Under the pieces are notes generated by a model, which saw only the letters and a program-made list of their open reading frames with translations, was not told the origin of the DNA and searched no databases. Shown in pieces: positions 27,102 to 35,926 of a DNA stretch of 64,000 nt (within the stretch, counting starts at the first letter, position 1; each line of letters begins with the position of its first letter). The position numbers were made by a program, and so were the translations under genes. This DNA is from SB11 sp965222995 (GTDB taxonomy: Bacteria; Bacteroidota; Bacteroidia; UBA8524): positions 2,728,001 through 2,792,000 of the forward strand of contig OZ244977.1 of the NCBI GenBank assembly GCA_965222995.1, given 5' to 3'.

Positions 27102-28292
27102 TTAAACGTTCTCTTTTTGAAACAATGCCGGTATGGTTTTAAATATCAGCTTAATATCAAACCATAAAGAATAGTTGCGTGCATAGTCATTATCAAGTCC
27201 TATACGCTCTTCCTCACTCATATCGCCTTTTTTTCCACGCTTCATTACCTGCCATAAACCTGTAATACCTGCAGGCGCCATAAAACGCAGGGCAAACCTA
27301 TCAGTAGTTAGTTTTTCAGCCTCATACAAAGGCAAAGGTCGGTTTCCCACAATACTCATATCACCCTTCAACACATTCCACAATTGTGGTAATTCGTCAA
27401 TACTGGTGTTACGTATAAACTTACCCACTTTGGTTACACGCGGGTCATTTGCAATTTTTATAAATGTACTTCCCTCCAGTTGCTGGCGGTATAGTTTATA
27501 TTCATCCTCAGTCATTACTTTATTATCAGCGTATAACAAAGGTTTTGTAGTATCAAACTCTTTTTTGTTCGCCTCCTCTTCATCCTTTACTTCTTCGTTT
27601 GAAGCTTTTTGATATTGGTTCAGGTGTTTCAAGTCTTTAAGCCTGGCATCAGCATCAGTAAACATACTGCGAAATTTATAGAACCTAAAAATATTGAAAC
27701 CAGTACCCACCCTTAGCGAATAGTAAAATACCGGACCTTTAGACTCTATGCGAATTGCCAATGCAACAAGCAAAAACAAGGGTGAAAGAAATAGCAATGC
27801 CAATGATGAAAACACTATATCAAATAGTCTTTTATTCCAAGGCATTGAATATTCGGGTATACTTTTTATATGTATACCGGCTTCAACAGCTTTTGAAGGA
27901 GGGTTGGCTATTAAATAATCAGCTCTGTGAATAAAATCCTCATCGGAAGTGCGTTTATCAAAAATCTCTGCTATGCCTGCCTCAAGCCCTTCCTTTCTCA
28001 CTGCAGGGGTAATTTTTTCTACCACCACAGCCATAGGAGTATCAATAAGCAAATTTGAAGCAGCCAGTTGCATTTGCAAACCTGCTGTATTTGGTCCACT
28101 AACACTACCGTAGGTAAGAATTAAATCAAAATGTTCTTTGGGTTTAAGCCACTCAAAAAAAGTAAAGCCGTTTTTAAAGATAACTATCTCATACTTATCT
28201 TCAAAGCGAGACACTATATCTTCAGCATACGCTAAATCAGGGTGTATAAGTGCTATGCGTGCAAGGGTAGTTTTTTCTTGCGTACTACTCAT
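27102..28292 (-). CDS. Polyprenyl-phosphate sugar transferase with receiver-like N-terminus
   Basis: 396 residues. Residues 10-130 fold like a response-regulator receiver, but the acceptor Asp is replaced (DLILTYGS, Thr60) while the beta5 Lys113 is kept. A transmembrane helix (about 156-180, NKRLFDIVFSSLALLFLSPLFL) opens a bacterial sugar transferase domain (YKFRSMFTDAD, FIKIANDPRVTKVGKFIRNTSIDELPQL, DMSIVGNRPLPLYE) that moves a sugar-phosphate from a nucleotide sugar onto undecaprenyl phosphate to begin polysaccharide synthesis. A charged insertion of about 60 residues (215-275) interrupts the domain. The gene overlaps the upstream receiver gene by 8 nt, suggesting coupled control of polysaccharide initiation. 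Confidence 0.88.
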   Translation of the reverse strand: MSSTQEKTTLARIALIHPDLAYAEDIVSRFEDKYEIVIFKNGFTFFEWLKPKEHFDLILTYGSVSGPNTAGLQMQLAASNLLIDTPMAVVVEKITPAVRKEGLEAGIAEIFDKRTSDEDFIHRADYLIANPPSKAVEAGIHIKSIPEYSMPWNKRLFDIVFSSLALLFLSPLFLLVALAIRIESKGPVFYYSLRVGTGFNIFRFYKFRSMFTDADARLKDLKHLNQYQKASNEEVKDEEEANKKEFDTTKPLLYADNKVMTEDEYKLYRQQLEGSTFIKIANDPRVTKVGKFIRNTSIDELPQLWNVLKGDMSIVGNRPLPLYEAEKLTTDRFALRFMAPAGITGLWQVMKRGKKGDMSEEERIGLDNDYARNYSLWFDIKLIFKTIPALFQKENV

Positions 28293-28662
28293 TCTTTACT
28301 CGGCGAAAAATATTTTCAATACGTGCTTCAAGCTCTTCAGGGTTAAACGGTTTCACCATATAATCATCAGCACCTGCCTTTAGGCATTTAATTTTATCGG
28401 CAGTACTCTCATTGCCTGATAACATTACCAAAGGTACATCCCTAAAAAAACCACTCGAACGTATCTGATGGATAAACTCATACCCGCTCAATTCAGGCAT
28501 ATTCATGTCTGCAATTATCACATCAGGTATGTTTCCCTGTTGCATCCAGTCTAAGCCATCTTTTGCATTAGTTTTCTGAATCACTTCGTATTTCTTTCCA
28601 AATACATGATTCAAAATCATCAAAATAGACTTTTCATCGTCAACAGCCAATAACTTTTTCAC
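28285..28662 (-). CDS. Single-domain response regulator overlapping the sugar transferase
   Basis: 125 residues, a receiver domain only: acidic pair Asp8-Asp9, Asp52 as phospho-acceptor (IIADMNMPELSG), VMLSGNES, and DDYMVKPF with the conserved Lys. All active residues are intact, unlike the degenerate receiver in the next gene. The 8-nt overlap with that gene argues for a stoichiometric partner of the sugar transferase. No output domain. Confidence 0.92.
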   Translation of the reverse strand: MKKLLAVDDEKSILMILNHVFGKKYEVIQKTNAKDGLDWMQQGNIPDVIIADMNMPELSGYEFIHQIRSSGFFRDVPLVMLSGNESTADKIKCLKAGADDYMVKPFNPEELEARIENIFRRVKNE

Positions 28663-28902
28663 TATTGAGGGTTATTTATACAGCGAAAGTAAAGAATTGA
28701 AGGCTAAAAATATGTTATTCCCATTCATATTTTTCAATATATACCACCGTGTATGCACTATTATGTAGGCAAGCAAGTTGACAAAAACAACATAAAAATC
28801 TAATTATCAAATAGTTATTTGACGCATAGCAATTTTTTTACCAAAAAAACAGCCCACATCAAATAATGTTTTTACATAGATAATTTCCGTTATTTGTTTC
28901 TT

Positions 28903-29517
28903 ATGTTGTTGGCTGTACACCCGCAAACCCCACAAAAAAGATTTATTGAGCAGGCCGTTGAAGTAGTAAACAATGACGGGCTCTTAATTTTTCCTACGGA
29001 TAGCGTGTATGCTTTGGGTTGCAGTGCCTTTAATAACAGGGCTATTGAAAAGGTATGTCGTATTTTGGGTAAAAAGCCTGAAAAGGCAAACCTTTCACTT
29101 ATTTGTAAAGATTTAAGTAACCTGTCAGAATTTACTACACCCATAAACACTTCAACCTTTAAACTTATGCGAAGGGCTTTACCGGGTCCTTTTACTTTTA
29201 TTTTAAAGGCAAATAACAAAGTGCCTAAAATATTTAAAACCAACAAAAAAACTGTGGGTATTAGGGTGCCTGATAATGCAATTTGCCAGGCTTTACTTGC
29301 AGAACTTAACTACCCCTTAGTATCAGCGTCAGTGCATAGTGAAGACGAGATTTTGGACTATATAACCGACCCTGATGAAATTTATGAACGCTACGAAAAA
29401 TTGGTAGATATTATGATTGACGGGGGTGCGGGAGATAATACTCCATCAACTGTTGTTGACTGTACTGATGGCGACCCGAAAATTATACGCCAAGGCAAGG
29501 GAGACCTGGAGCTTTAA
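28903..29517 (+). CDS. YciO-type member of the Sua5/YciO/YrdC family
   Basis: 204 residues from ATG 28903 (a TTG nine nt upstream is also in frame). The dsRNA-binding-like YrdC fold is shown by FPTDSVYALGCSAFNN, KANLSLICKDLSNLSEF, RRALPGPFTFILKA and a C-terminal STVVDCTDG-IIRQGKGD. This arrangement follows E. coli YciO more closely than TsaC/Sua5. TsaC makes threonylcarbamoyl-AMP for the t6A37 modification of tRNA; YciO proteins share the fold, but their in-vivo role is less certain. Its stop is 2 nt from the stop of the convergent kinase gene. Confidence 0.88.
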   Translation: MLLAVHPQTPQKRFIEQAVEVVNNDGLLIFPTDSVYALGCSAFNNRAIEKVCRILGKKPEKANLSLICKDLSNLSEFTTPINTSTFKLMRRALPGPFTFILKANNKVPKIFKTNKKTVGIRVPDNAICQALLAELNYPLVSASVHSEDEILDYITDPDEIYERYEKLVDIMIDGGAGDNTPSTVVDCTDGDPKIIRQGKGDLEL

Positions 29518-29519
29518 AA

Positions 29520-32500
29520 TTAAACTGCTGTTTCTTCTTCAACGCTATCTTTAACAAAAGTTTTTGTAATAAACTTTTTAATGGCATCTATAGTTACCGG
29601 TTTTGCTAAAAAATCTACCATTCCTGCATCAAGGCAAGCTTGCTTATCTTCAGGAAATGCATTTGCAGTGAGGGCAACTATGGCAGGAAAATCTTCTTCG
29701 CTTTTTTGCTCTTTTATAACCGTTGTAGCCTCAATACCATCCATTTCAGGCATTTGTATATCCATAAAAACCAAATCATAGTTGGTCTCTTCACATTTTG
29801 CCACAGCCTCTTTCCCGTTATTGGCAAAATCTACCTCATAACCCAAATTCTTCATTATCACCTCCATCATCATCAAATTCACCCTATTATCATCAACTAC
29901 AAGCGTTTTCAAAGGTATAGCCTCACTTAGCAGGGTAACTTTATCGGTTTTAAGTGGTGCAGTTTTATTTTCCTTTAATTCTATAACCTTATCTAATATG
30001 CGCTGATAAGCGGTAGAACTGATAGGAATATTTATAGTGCGTTTTTCATCAATAGACAAAAGCTTACGTACTCCCTCATGCAACTGTTGCAGGTTTCGCT
30101 TTATCACAAATAACTCTCTGCCTTGAAGTTCTTTAGGTATCTCAGTTTCACGCAACTGCTCAGCATCAACCAAAATAGAATTTACTTTGCCTACCAAGGG
30201 TATAGCATCGGATAATTTGTCTACCACAATGGTTTTTATTGAGCGTTCATCATTTAACGATGTAAATATATGTCCAATAGCTTGGCGCGGTGTAACAACG
30301 GCTATTTTCACACCCGGATATTTTTGTAGCACATCGCCTCTGCGTGTAGGGTATTTCCCTTGCGAAAAATCTTTAATGGTAAAAGTAAATTGTGAGCCTT
30401 TACCTTCTTTTGAAGCTACCTTAATGCGTCCGCCCAAAAGACTCACCAACTTATCTGTAATGGCAAGTCCCAGCCCTGTACCACCGTATTTTCGGGTAGT
30501 ACTATCGTCTACTTGGGTAAATACTTTAAATAAACCGTTAATTTTTTCTTTGGCAATACCTATACCCGTATCAGTAACACTAACTTTTATCTGGTGGTTA
30601 CCGGCAGGTTTCATAGCTATTTCTATATAGCCCTTCTCTGTAAACTTAATAGCATTACCTACCAGGTTTATCAGTACTTGGCGCAATCTTGTTTTGTCTG
30701 AAAGTATTTTAATAGGAATATCAGGGTGTATGCGGTAATACAGGTAAATACCTTTCTCATTTGCAAGGTTACCCAATATTTCTAATGTTTCAGCAGCGCA
30801 ATCTTCAGGCTTAACTTCAGCTTTTTCAATCATCATCATACCAGCCTCAATTTTAGAAAAATCGAGAATGTTATTCACCAGCGATAATAATGAATCGCTA
30901 CTGGTTTTTATAGCACTAACGTAATTTTTTTGCTCTTCTGATAATTGCGTATCACGCATCACAGAGCTCATACCTATAATGGCATTAAGCGGTGTGCGTA
31001 TCTCGTGGCTCATAGTAGCTAAGAAAGCACTTTTAACCCGTGAAGCTTGTTCTGCCTCATTTTTAGCTGATATAAGGGTTGCTTCAGTTTGCCTGCGTTG
31101 AGTAATATTGCGCAATAATGATAGCATTACCCACGATTTCTCATTGGGCAGCTGGATATAGGTGTTTGAAAATTCTACTACAATTTCTTCTCCGTCTCGG
31201 TTAACCTCCAACTCAAATCTTGGGCTTAGCTGTTGCATTTCAAGGTTTTGCCTAAACTCTTTGCTCGTCATCTTATCGTCGGCAATCTTCAACACATCAT
31301 AAATCTTTCTCCCCATCAAATCCCTGTCACCATCTTTTTTACCTAATAATTCTGAAAAGGTTTGGTTGTGCAATACTATATCGCCCTGTAGGTTATAAAG
31401 TGCAATAGCATCTGATGTGTTTTCCCATAGTGTACGGAAACGTTCTTCTGAAGAGCGTAATTCTCTGCTGCGTTTATCCACCTCTGAAATAAGGTCTTTC
31501 TCAAACTTCTTTTGCCCGTATAAATAGAAAATGGCAAACGATATAGCAAAAAATGCAGCAATAGCAACAGCATAAAACCACCATTGGTTATAAAACGGTT
31601 TGCTAATATTTATTACAGGGCTTGATACAATTTCACTGGCAACACCATTGGCATTTACCAATTGCAGTTTTAACGTGTATGAGCCTGAAGGTAAATTTTT
31701 AAAACTGATGAAGTTGCTGTTTACATTAGTAACCTCTTCCCAATCATTCATGTACCCTTCAAGGGTATACAACAGTTTATTTTTCGATTCATCAATAAAG
31801 CTGTTGGCATCAAAATAAAAAGTTATATCATCGTCGTAACTATCTAAGTTAATTATAGTTGAGGTATTGAAATTGGTTTTGTTATGCTCTCTTGTTTCAA
31901 TAGCACTTACCTGCAACATAGGTTTTGCAATATTTCGTTTTTGAGCATTAGCACGAAATACCATTAAGCCTGTACGCATGCTTATAAAAACATCGCCTGT
32001 GTTATTGGTAATAAGCGAGCTGTTAAACACCCGTTTAAACTGCATGCCCCTATAAGCCAGTACTTTTGGCGCACCCCTTTTATCCATTACCACAATACCC
32101 GTGTCAGATGCAAGCCAAACCGCTCCGTTACCATCAATAGCTACACCGTAGTAAGGTCTTTCTCCCCAAATAGTATCATTAGCATATTTCACCAAATCAA
32201 ACTCTTTAAGGTAGTAAATACCTTTTTGGGTACCTATAATTGCTAAGTTTTCATAAACCGACTCAAGCGCATAGGCAGGAGAAGTGAAGCCCTGTCCGTC
32301 TTCAAGCACCAAATTTGCCCAGCGTTTTCCGCTTAGTTTGTGCACCCCTTTGTTTGATAAAAGTAGCAAGGCTTTATTGTGCCATTTTATGTTGTTTGCT
32401 TTTACCCCATTGGGCAATGAAACAACTTTTTTTAGCCCGGTAGGTAAAACTTCACACAAACCGTTAGGTCCAACAACCAGTATTTTTCTATCAGGTGTAA

Positions 32501-33788
32501 TCTCAAAAGCTTTAATACTGCTTTTATCTGCCAGTTTTGTCCAGTTAATATAGTCTGTAGTATGCCACAACCCCTCAGAGTTAGTAAGCATCCATACATT
32601 CCCCATAGTATCGCCTTTTATCTGGCGGATATTTTGGCGTGTGTTTTTAAGTGCTTTATTAGTAAAAGGAAAGTATTCTACTCTGCCCTCGCTATAAACT
32701 ATATTTAGCCCCTTAGGCCCTGCCGCTATAATTTTGCGTCCTACTTTAGTTACCGCCTGCACCGGCAGGTTGCCCATACCGTTTTTCTTAGTTAAAAAAC
32801 TAATATTTTGCCGTGCTGCTTTTATTAAGCCGTCATCAACAGCCAGCCACAAATTACTTTCCCTATCAACAAAAAGTTGGTTTACAGTTTCCTGTATCAC
32901 ACCCCCAACGCCAACACCATCCAGCTGGGTAAATTTTTTGGTATTTATATCTAGCAGCCACAACCTGTTTGTTTTATCTAACAAAAAAAGCTGCCCCGTA
33001 CCCGTACTTTCAATTTTTGTAAAGTTGTACTTAGCATTATCAAACAGTTTTTGCACATTAAGTACATTATTGCTTATATACCCTATGTAATTATCTGTTA
33101 ATAACCACAATTGGGGTTCGCTACCGTTTAGCCAAATATTTTCATGTAGCGAAAGCAGTTTAATATTCCCAACAGACTCATCGGGTATAGCTATTTTATA
33201 CGGTGCTTTGCCATAACGGGTAACAAACAAGCCTGCATCGGTATACGTATATATAGTATTACCGGCAGCTTGTTGCTCATAAATTTTTTGTGTTTCATCA
33301 AGCGGAAGCTCTTCCCAGTTTTTATTCTTCCAAGCCAACATACGCTTTTCGGTAGTTAGCACAACCCAGGCATTGCCACTAAGTTTTGTTGCATAAAAAT
33401 GCTGTATTGCCTCTCCATCGCCAAGTACAAAAGTGCTTTGCCTAAGCCACTTATTTTTGTTGTAACTAAATATTTCTATTTTACTTTTCTGTATGGCACA
33501 CAACCATAAATCGCCATGCGTATCAATAAAAGGCAATACCCTTTGATAGTTAATGGCTAAATCGCCATAGTTTATTGTTTTATAGTTAATACCGTTATAG
33601 CGGGTAAAATACTCATCATTTACCCACCACATAGCTCCGGAATGGTCTTGCTGCACTTGTACTACATCTCCCTCAGCAGCACTATTTTCAATATCATATT
33701 TCTGATAATTGAAAAATTGAGCTTGCAACGGGCTAAGCGCAAAGGCAAAAACCATACAAACAAAATATGTATATATCGGTCTTAACAC
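29520..33788 (-). CDS. Hybrid two-component sensor with periplasmic beta-propeller
   Basis: 1422 residues. Signal peptide (1-24), a beta-propeller of Reg_prop-like units (about 25-690), a Y_Y_Y-type domain ending near 735 (LLYTLEGYMNDWEEV, LPSGSYTLKLQLVNA), one transmembrane helix (about 736-758), PAS (about 777-890), HisKA with His928 (ATMSHEIRTPLNAIIG), HATPase (about 1030-1140; GGTGLGLAITDKL), a degenerate receiver-like segment (about 1160-1270, no acceptor Asp) and a true receiver with Asp1343 (LVFMDIQMPEMDG). Unlike the polysaccharide-utilisation hybrid regulators, it has no AraC-type DNA-binding domain, so output must pass through another protein. Confidence 0.9.
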   Translation of the reverse strand: MLRPIYTYFVCMVFAFALSPLQAQFFNYQKYDIENSAAEGDVVQVQQDHSGAMWWVNDEYFTRYNGINYKTINYGDLAINYQRVLPFIDTHGDLWLCAIQKSKIEIFSYNKNKWLRQSTFVLGDGEAIQHFYATKLSGNAWVVLTTEKRMLAWKNKNWEELPLDETQKIYEQQAAGNTIYTYTDAGLFVTRYGKAPYKIAIPDESVGNIKLLSLHENIWLNGSEPQLWLLTDNYIGYISNNVLNVQKLFDNAKYNFTKIESTGTGQLFLLDKTNRLWLLDINTKKFTQLDGVGVGGVIQETVNQLFVDRESNLWLAVDDGLIKAARQNISFLTKKNGMGNLPVQAVTKVGRKIIAAGPKGLNIVYSEGRVEYFPFTNKALKNTRQNIRQIKGDTMGNVWMLTNSEGLWHTTDYINWTKLADKSSIKAFEITPDRKILVVGPNGLCEVLPTGLKKVVSLPNGVKANNIKWHNKALLLLSNKGVHKLSGKRWANLVLEDGQGFTSPAYALESVYENLAIIGTQKGIYYLKEFDLVKYANDTIWGERPYYGVAIDGNGAVWLASDTGIVVMDKRGAPKVLAYRGMQFKRVFNSSLITNNTGDVFISMRTGLMVFRANAQKRNIAKPMLQVSAIETREHNKTNFNTSTIINLDSYDDDITFYFDANSFIDESKNKLLYTLEGYMNDWEEVTNVNSNFISFKNLPSGSYTLKLQLVNANGVASEIVSSPVINISKPFYNQWWFYAVAIAAFFAISFAIFYLYGQKKFEKDLISEVDKRSRELRSSEERFRTLWENTSDAIALYNLQGDIVLHNQTFSELLGKKDGDRDLMGRKIYDVLKIADDKMTSKEFRQNLEMQQLSPRFELEVNRDGEEIVVEFSNTYIQLPNEKSWVMLSLLRNITQRRQTEATLISAKNEAEQASRVKSAFLATMSHEIRTPLNAIIGMSSVMRDTQLSEEQKNYVSAIKTSSDSLLSLVNNILDFSKIEAGMMMIEKAEVKPEDCAAETLEILGNLANEKGIYLYYRIHPDIPIKILSDKTRLRQVLINLVGNAIKFTEKGYIEIAMKPAGNHQIKVSVTDTGIGIAKEKINGLFKVFTQVDDSTTRKYGGTGLGLAITDKLVSLLGGRIKVASKEGKGSQFTFTIKDFSQGKYPTRRGDVLQKYPGVKIAVVTPRQAIGHIFTSLNDERSIKTIVVDKLSDAIPLVGKVNSILVDAEQLRETEIPKELQGRELFVIKRNLQQLHEGVRKLLSIDEKRTINIPISSTAYQRILDKVIELKENKTAPLKTDKVTLLSEAIPLKTLVVDDNRVNLMMMEVIMKNLGYEVDFANNGKEAVAKCEETNYDLVFMDIQMPEMDGIEATTVIKEQKSEEDFPAIVALTANAFPEDKQACLDAGMVDFLAKPVTIDAIKKFITKTFVKDSVEEETAV

Positions 33789-34087
33789 TATCTTCAGTTC
33801 CTAATCAAAAAAAGTATTTTGAAACAACAAAATGTACTATTTCAAATACTTTCGGTGGTAAAGATAAAGCGGTTTTCAAAAAATCTTAATGTAGTTTTAT
33901 ATAAGTGGCAGTTTTTCCTATCCAGCCATAGGTAATATATTTTAAAACGCTCAAAAAAAACATATTACACTATAAAAATAACCTATTCTACTATTAAATC
34001 ATAATGCCGCTCAGCTTATGTTCATTGCATTCGGAACAATTGTTGCAAAACAGTGTTATAGTTTATCACCATTAAATTACTCGTTCT
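33789..34087. other. Intergenic region between divergent genes
   Basis: 299 nt, AT-rich, holding the starts of the hybrid kinase (minus) and the SPFH lipoprotein (plus). I find no perfect TAnnTTTG box on either strand and no strong hairpin. Confidence 0.4.
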
Positions 34088-34972
34088 ATGAAAAAGAAAA
34101 CTCTACTAATTTTGGGAGTAGTATGTTTACTCCTCAGCAGTTCATGCGCCGTTATTATCCAAGATGAAGTTGGCGTGAAGCGCACATTCGGAAAACTGAG
34201 CAAAAAAACCCTTGCACCCGGCTTGCGTACCTTCAATCCCTTCTCCTCTACCATTATCCGTGTCCCCATACGTACTGTTAATCTAAAAATAGATATTGGC
34301 TTGCCCAGCAAAGAAGGTTTAACCGTAAAAAGCGAAATTTCAATATTATATAAATTAAAAACCAAAGAAATACCCGGTATACTTACCAATATTGGTCTCG
34401 ATTATCAAAATGTTTTGATACTACCCGTTTTTAGAAGCGCATCGGCAGATGTTTGTGCCCGCTTCAATGCCAAAGACATGCACAGTTCTAAACGTGCTGT
34501 GATTGAAAAAGAAATTAGAGACCGCATGATGGAAGTACTGGAAGACAGAGGTTTTATTATTGAAGCCGTTTTAATGAAATCCATCACCCTGCCGTCAGGC
34601 TTAAGCAGAGCCATAGAAATGAAACTACAAGCCGAGCAAGAAGCACAACAAATGGAATTTTTAAAACAAAGAGAACAACGCGATGCCGAACGTTTGGTAA
34701 TTGAAGCCGAAGGAAAAAAGAAAGTAGCCAAAATTATAGCTGAAGGCGAAAAGCAAGCAAAAATAATTGCAGCCGAAGGTGATAAAACAGCTACAGAACT
34801 TAGAGCAGAAGGTACTGCCAAAGCCAATGAGCTTACTAACAAAAACATTAGCCCGATGCTACTAAAATTCCTGTCTATAGAAGCATTTAAAGAGTTGGCC
34901 AAATCACAAAACGCAAAAGTGATTATTACCGACGGGAAAACCCCGTTTTTAAGCTTGCCTGATGTGAAGTAA
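34088..34972 (+). CDS. SPFH/prohibitin-type lipoprotein
   Basis: 294 residues. Unusually for the family, the membrane anchor is a lipoprotein signal (LLLSSSC, Cys20) and not a transmembrane helix. The SPFH (band 7) domain spans about 25-190 (EVGVKRTFGKLSKKTLAPGLRTFNPF, VPIRTVNLKI) and is followed by a coiled coil (about 190-250; EQEAQQMEFLKQREQRDAERLVIEAEG) and IIAEGEKQAK-type repeats. Prohibitin-like proteins form ring scaffolds in membranes and interact with proteases such as FtsH. If lipidated, this one would face the periplasm. A terminator follows directly. Confidence 0.87.
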   Translation: MKKKTLLILGVVCLLLSSSCAVIIQDEVGVKRTFGKLSKKTLAPGLRTFNPFSSTIIRVPIRTVNLKIDIGLPSKEGLTVKSEISILYKLKTKEIPGILTNIGLDYQNVLILPVFRSASADVCARFNAKDMHSSKRAVIEKEIRDRMMEVLEDRGFIIEAVLMKSITLPSGLSRAIEMKLQAEQEAQQMEFLKQREQRDAERLVIEAEGKKKVAKIIAEGEKQAKIIAAEGDKTATELRAEGTAKANELTNKNISPMLLKFLSIEAFKELAKSQNAKVIITDGKTPFLSLPDVK

Positions 34973-35002
34973 GTTTCTAAAGTTGAAACACAAAAGCAAT
35001 TG

Positions 35003-35055
35003 GGGCTTACTATTGTGCTACAATTTGTAGAGAATAGTAAGCCCTTTTATTTTTA
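35003..35055 (+). terminator. Intrinsic terminator after the SPFH gene
   Basis: Perfect 12-bp stem GGGCTTACTATT / AATAGTAAGCCC (35003-35014 with 35033-35044) around an 18-nt loop, followed by TTTTATTTTT. Lies 30 nt after the SPFH stop and just before the sodA promoter. Confidence 0.85.
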
Positions 35056-35067
35056 ATAAGTCTAAGT

Positions 35068-35089
35068 AAACCAAAATTAACTTTGGTTT
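35068..35089. promoter_or_regulatory. Palindrome at the sodA promoter, possible operator
   Basis: Perfect 8-bp inverted repeat AAACCAAA / TTTGGTTT with a 6-nt centre (ATTAAC), lying 2 nt upstream of the TAGTTTTG box and so inside the promoter's -33 to -7 spacer. The position fits a repressor or redox-regulator site. It also contains a second box, TAACTTTG (35078-35085). No run of T follows, so it is not a terminator. Confidence 0.45.
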
Positions 35090-35091
35090 GT

Positions 35092-35099
35092 TAGTTTTG
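35092..35099 (+). promoter_or_regulatory. TAGTTTTG box of sodA
   Basis: Perfect TAnnTTTG -7 box, 49 nt before the sodA ATG. No TTTG at the standard -33 distance; the palindrome occupies that space, hinting at activator or repressor control. Confidence 0.5.
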
Positions 35100-35148
35100 T
35101 AGACGATTGATTTAGTGTTTAACATTTTAAAAAAGAAAGAGAAAAGAT

Positions 35149-35745
35149 ATGGCTTTTGAACTTCCAAAATTAGATTACGCATACGATGCACTTGAACCAC
35201 ATATTGATGCACGCACTATGGAAATACACCATAGCAAGCACCACAATGCTTATGTAACTAAACTAAACGGCGCAGTAGAAGGTACTGACGCTGCCAACAT
35301 GAGCATTGAAGATATTTGCAAAAACATTAGTAAATATAGCGGCGCAGTACGCAACAATGGTGGCGGGCACTACAACCACAGCCTTTTTTGGCAGGCAATG
35401 GGTCCTAACAAAGGCGGTAACCCAAGCGGCGCTTTAGCTGATGCAATTAATAGTGCATTTGGCTCTTTTGATGCATTTAAAGAGCAATTTGCAAATGCAG
35501 CAGCTACACGTTTCGGTAGCGGCTGGGCATGGTTAATTAAAGATGCAAGCGGTAAGCTGCAAGTTACCAGCACACCTAACCAAGACAACCCTTTAATGGA
35601 TATTGCAGAAGTACAAGGTACTCCACTATTAGGGCTTGATGTATGGGAGCATGCATACTACCTAAACTACCAAAACCGCCGTCCTGACTATATTTCAGCA
35701 TTTTGGAATGTGGTAAACTGGGATGCAGTGGCAGCACGCTTCTAA
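35149..35745 (+). CDS. sodA: Superoxide dismutase, Mn-type
   Basis: 198 residues. Converts superoxide to O2 and H2O2 in the cytosol. Metal ligands His27, His77 (GGGHYNHSLFW), Asp164 and His168 (GLDVWEHAYYL) are all present. The active-site Gln comes from the C-terminal half (STPNQDNPLM, Gln145) while the N-terminal position typical of Fe-SOD holds Gly, which points to the Mn or cambialistic type. Flanked by terminators on both sides, so it is a single-gene unit with a leader of about 40 nt. Confidence 0.96.
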   Translation: MAFELPKLDYAYDALEPHIDARTMEIHHSKHHNAYVTKLNGAVEGTDAANMSIEDICKNISKYSGAVRNNGGGHYNHSLFWQAMGPNKGGNPSGALADAINSAFGSFDAFKEQFANAAATRFGSGWAWLIKDASGKLQVTSTPNQDNPLMDIAEVQGTPLLGLDVWEHAYYLNYQNRRPDYISAFWNVVNWDAVAARF

Positions 35746-35771
35746 TTCAAATTGAGAAACTAACAACCAAA

Positions 35772-35805
35772 GGGGGCAAAAAATATTTTTTGTCCCCTTT
35801 TTTAT
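35772..35805 (+). terminator. Intrinsic terminator after sodA
   Basis: GGGGGCAAAAAA pairs with TTTTTTGTCCCC (one G-T wobble), followed by a run of T, starting 27 nt after the sodA stop. Confidence 0.85.
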
Positions 35806-35842
35806 TGCCCTTATTCAAAAGCTTGAAAAACTGAACGTTTGT

Positions 35843-35850
35843 TATGTTTG
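35843..35850 (+). promoter_or_regulatory. TATGTTTG box, possible promoter of the macroglobulin gene
   Basis: Perfect TAnnTTTG box about 77 nt upstream of the ATG at 35927. The -33 element is poor (CTTG at 17 bp), so this is only a candidate. Confidence 0.35.
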
Positions 35851-35926
35851 TGTGAACTTATAGTTAAATATCCAAAACTTTACAACTGAAAACTTGGTAA
35901 GCCCGTTTAGTTATTTAAAATACAAT

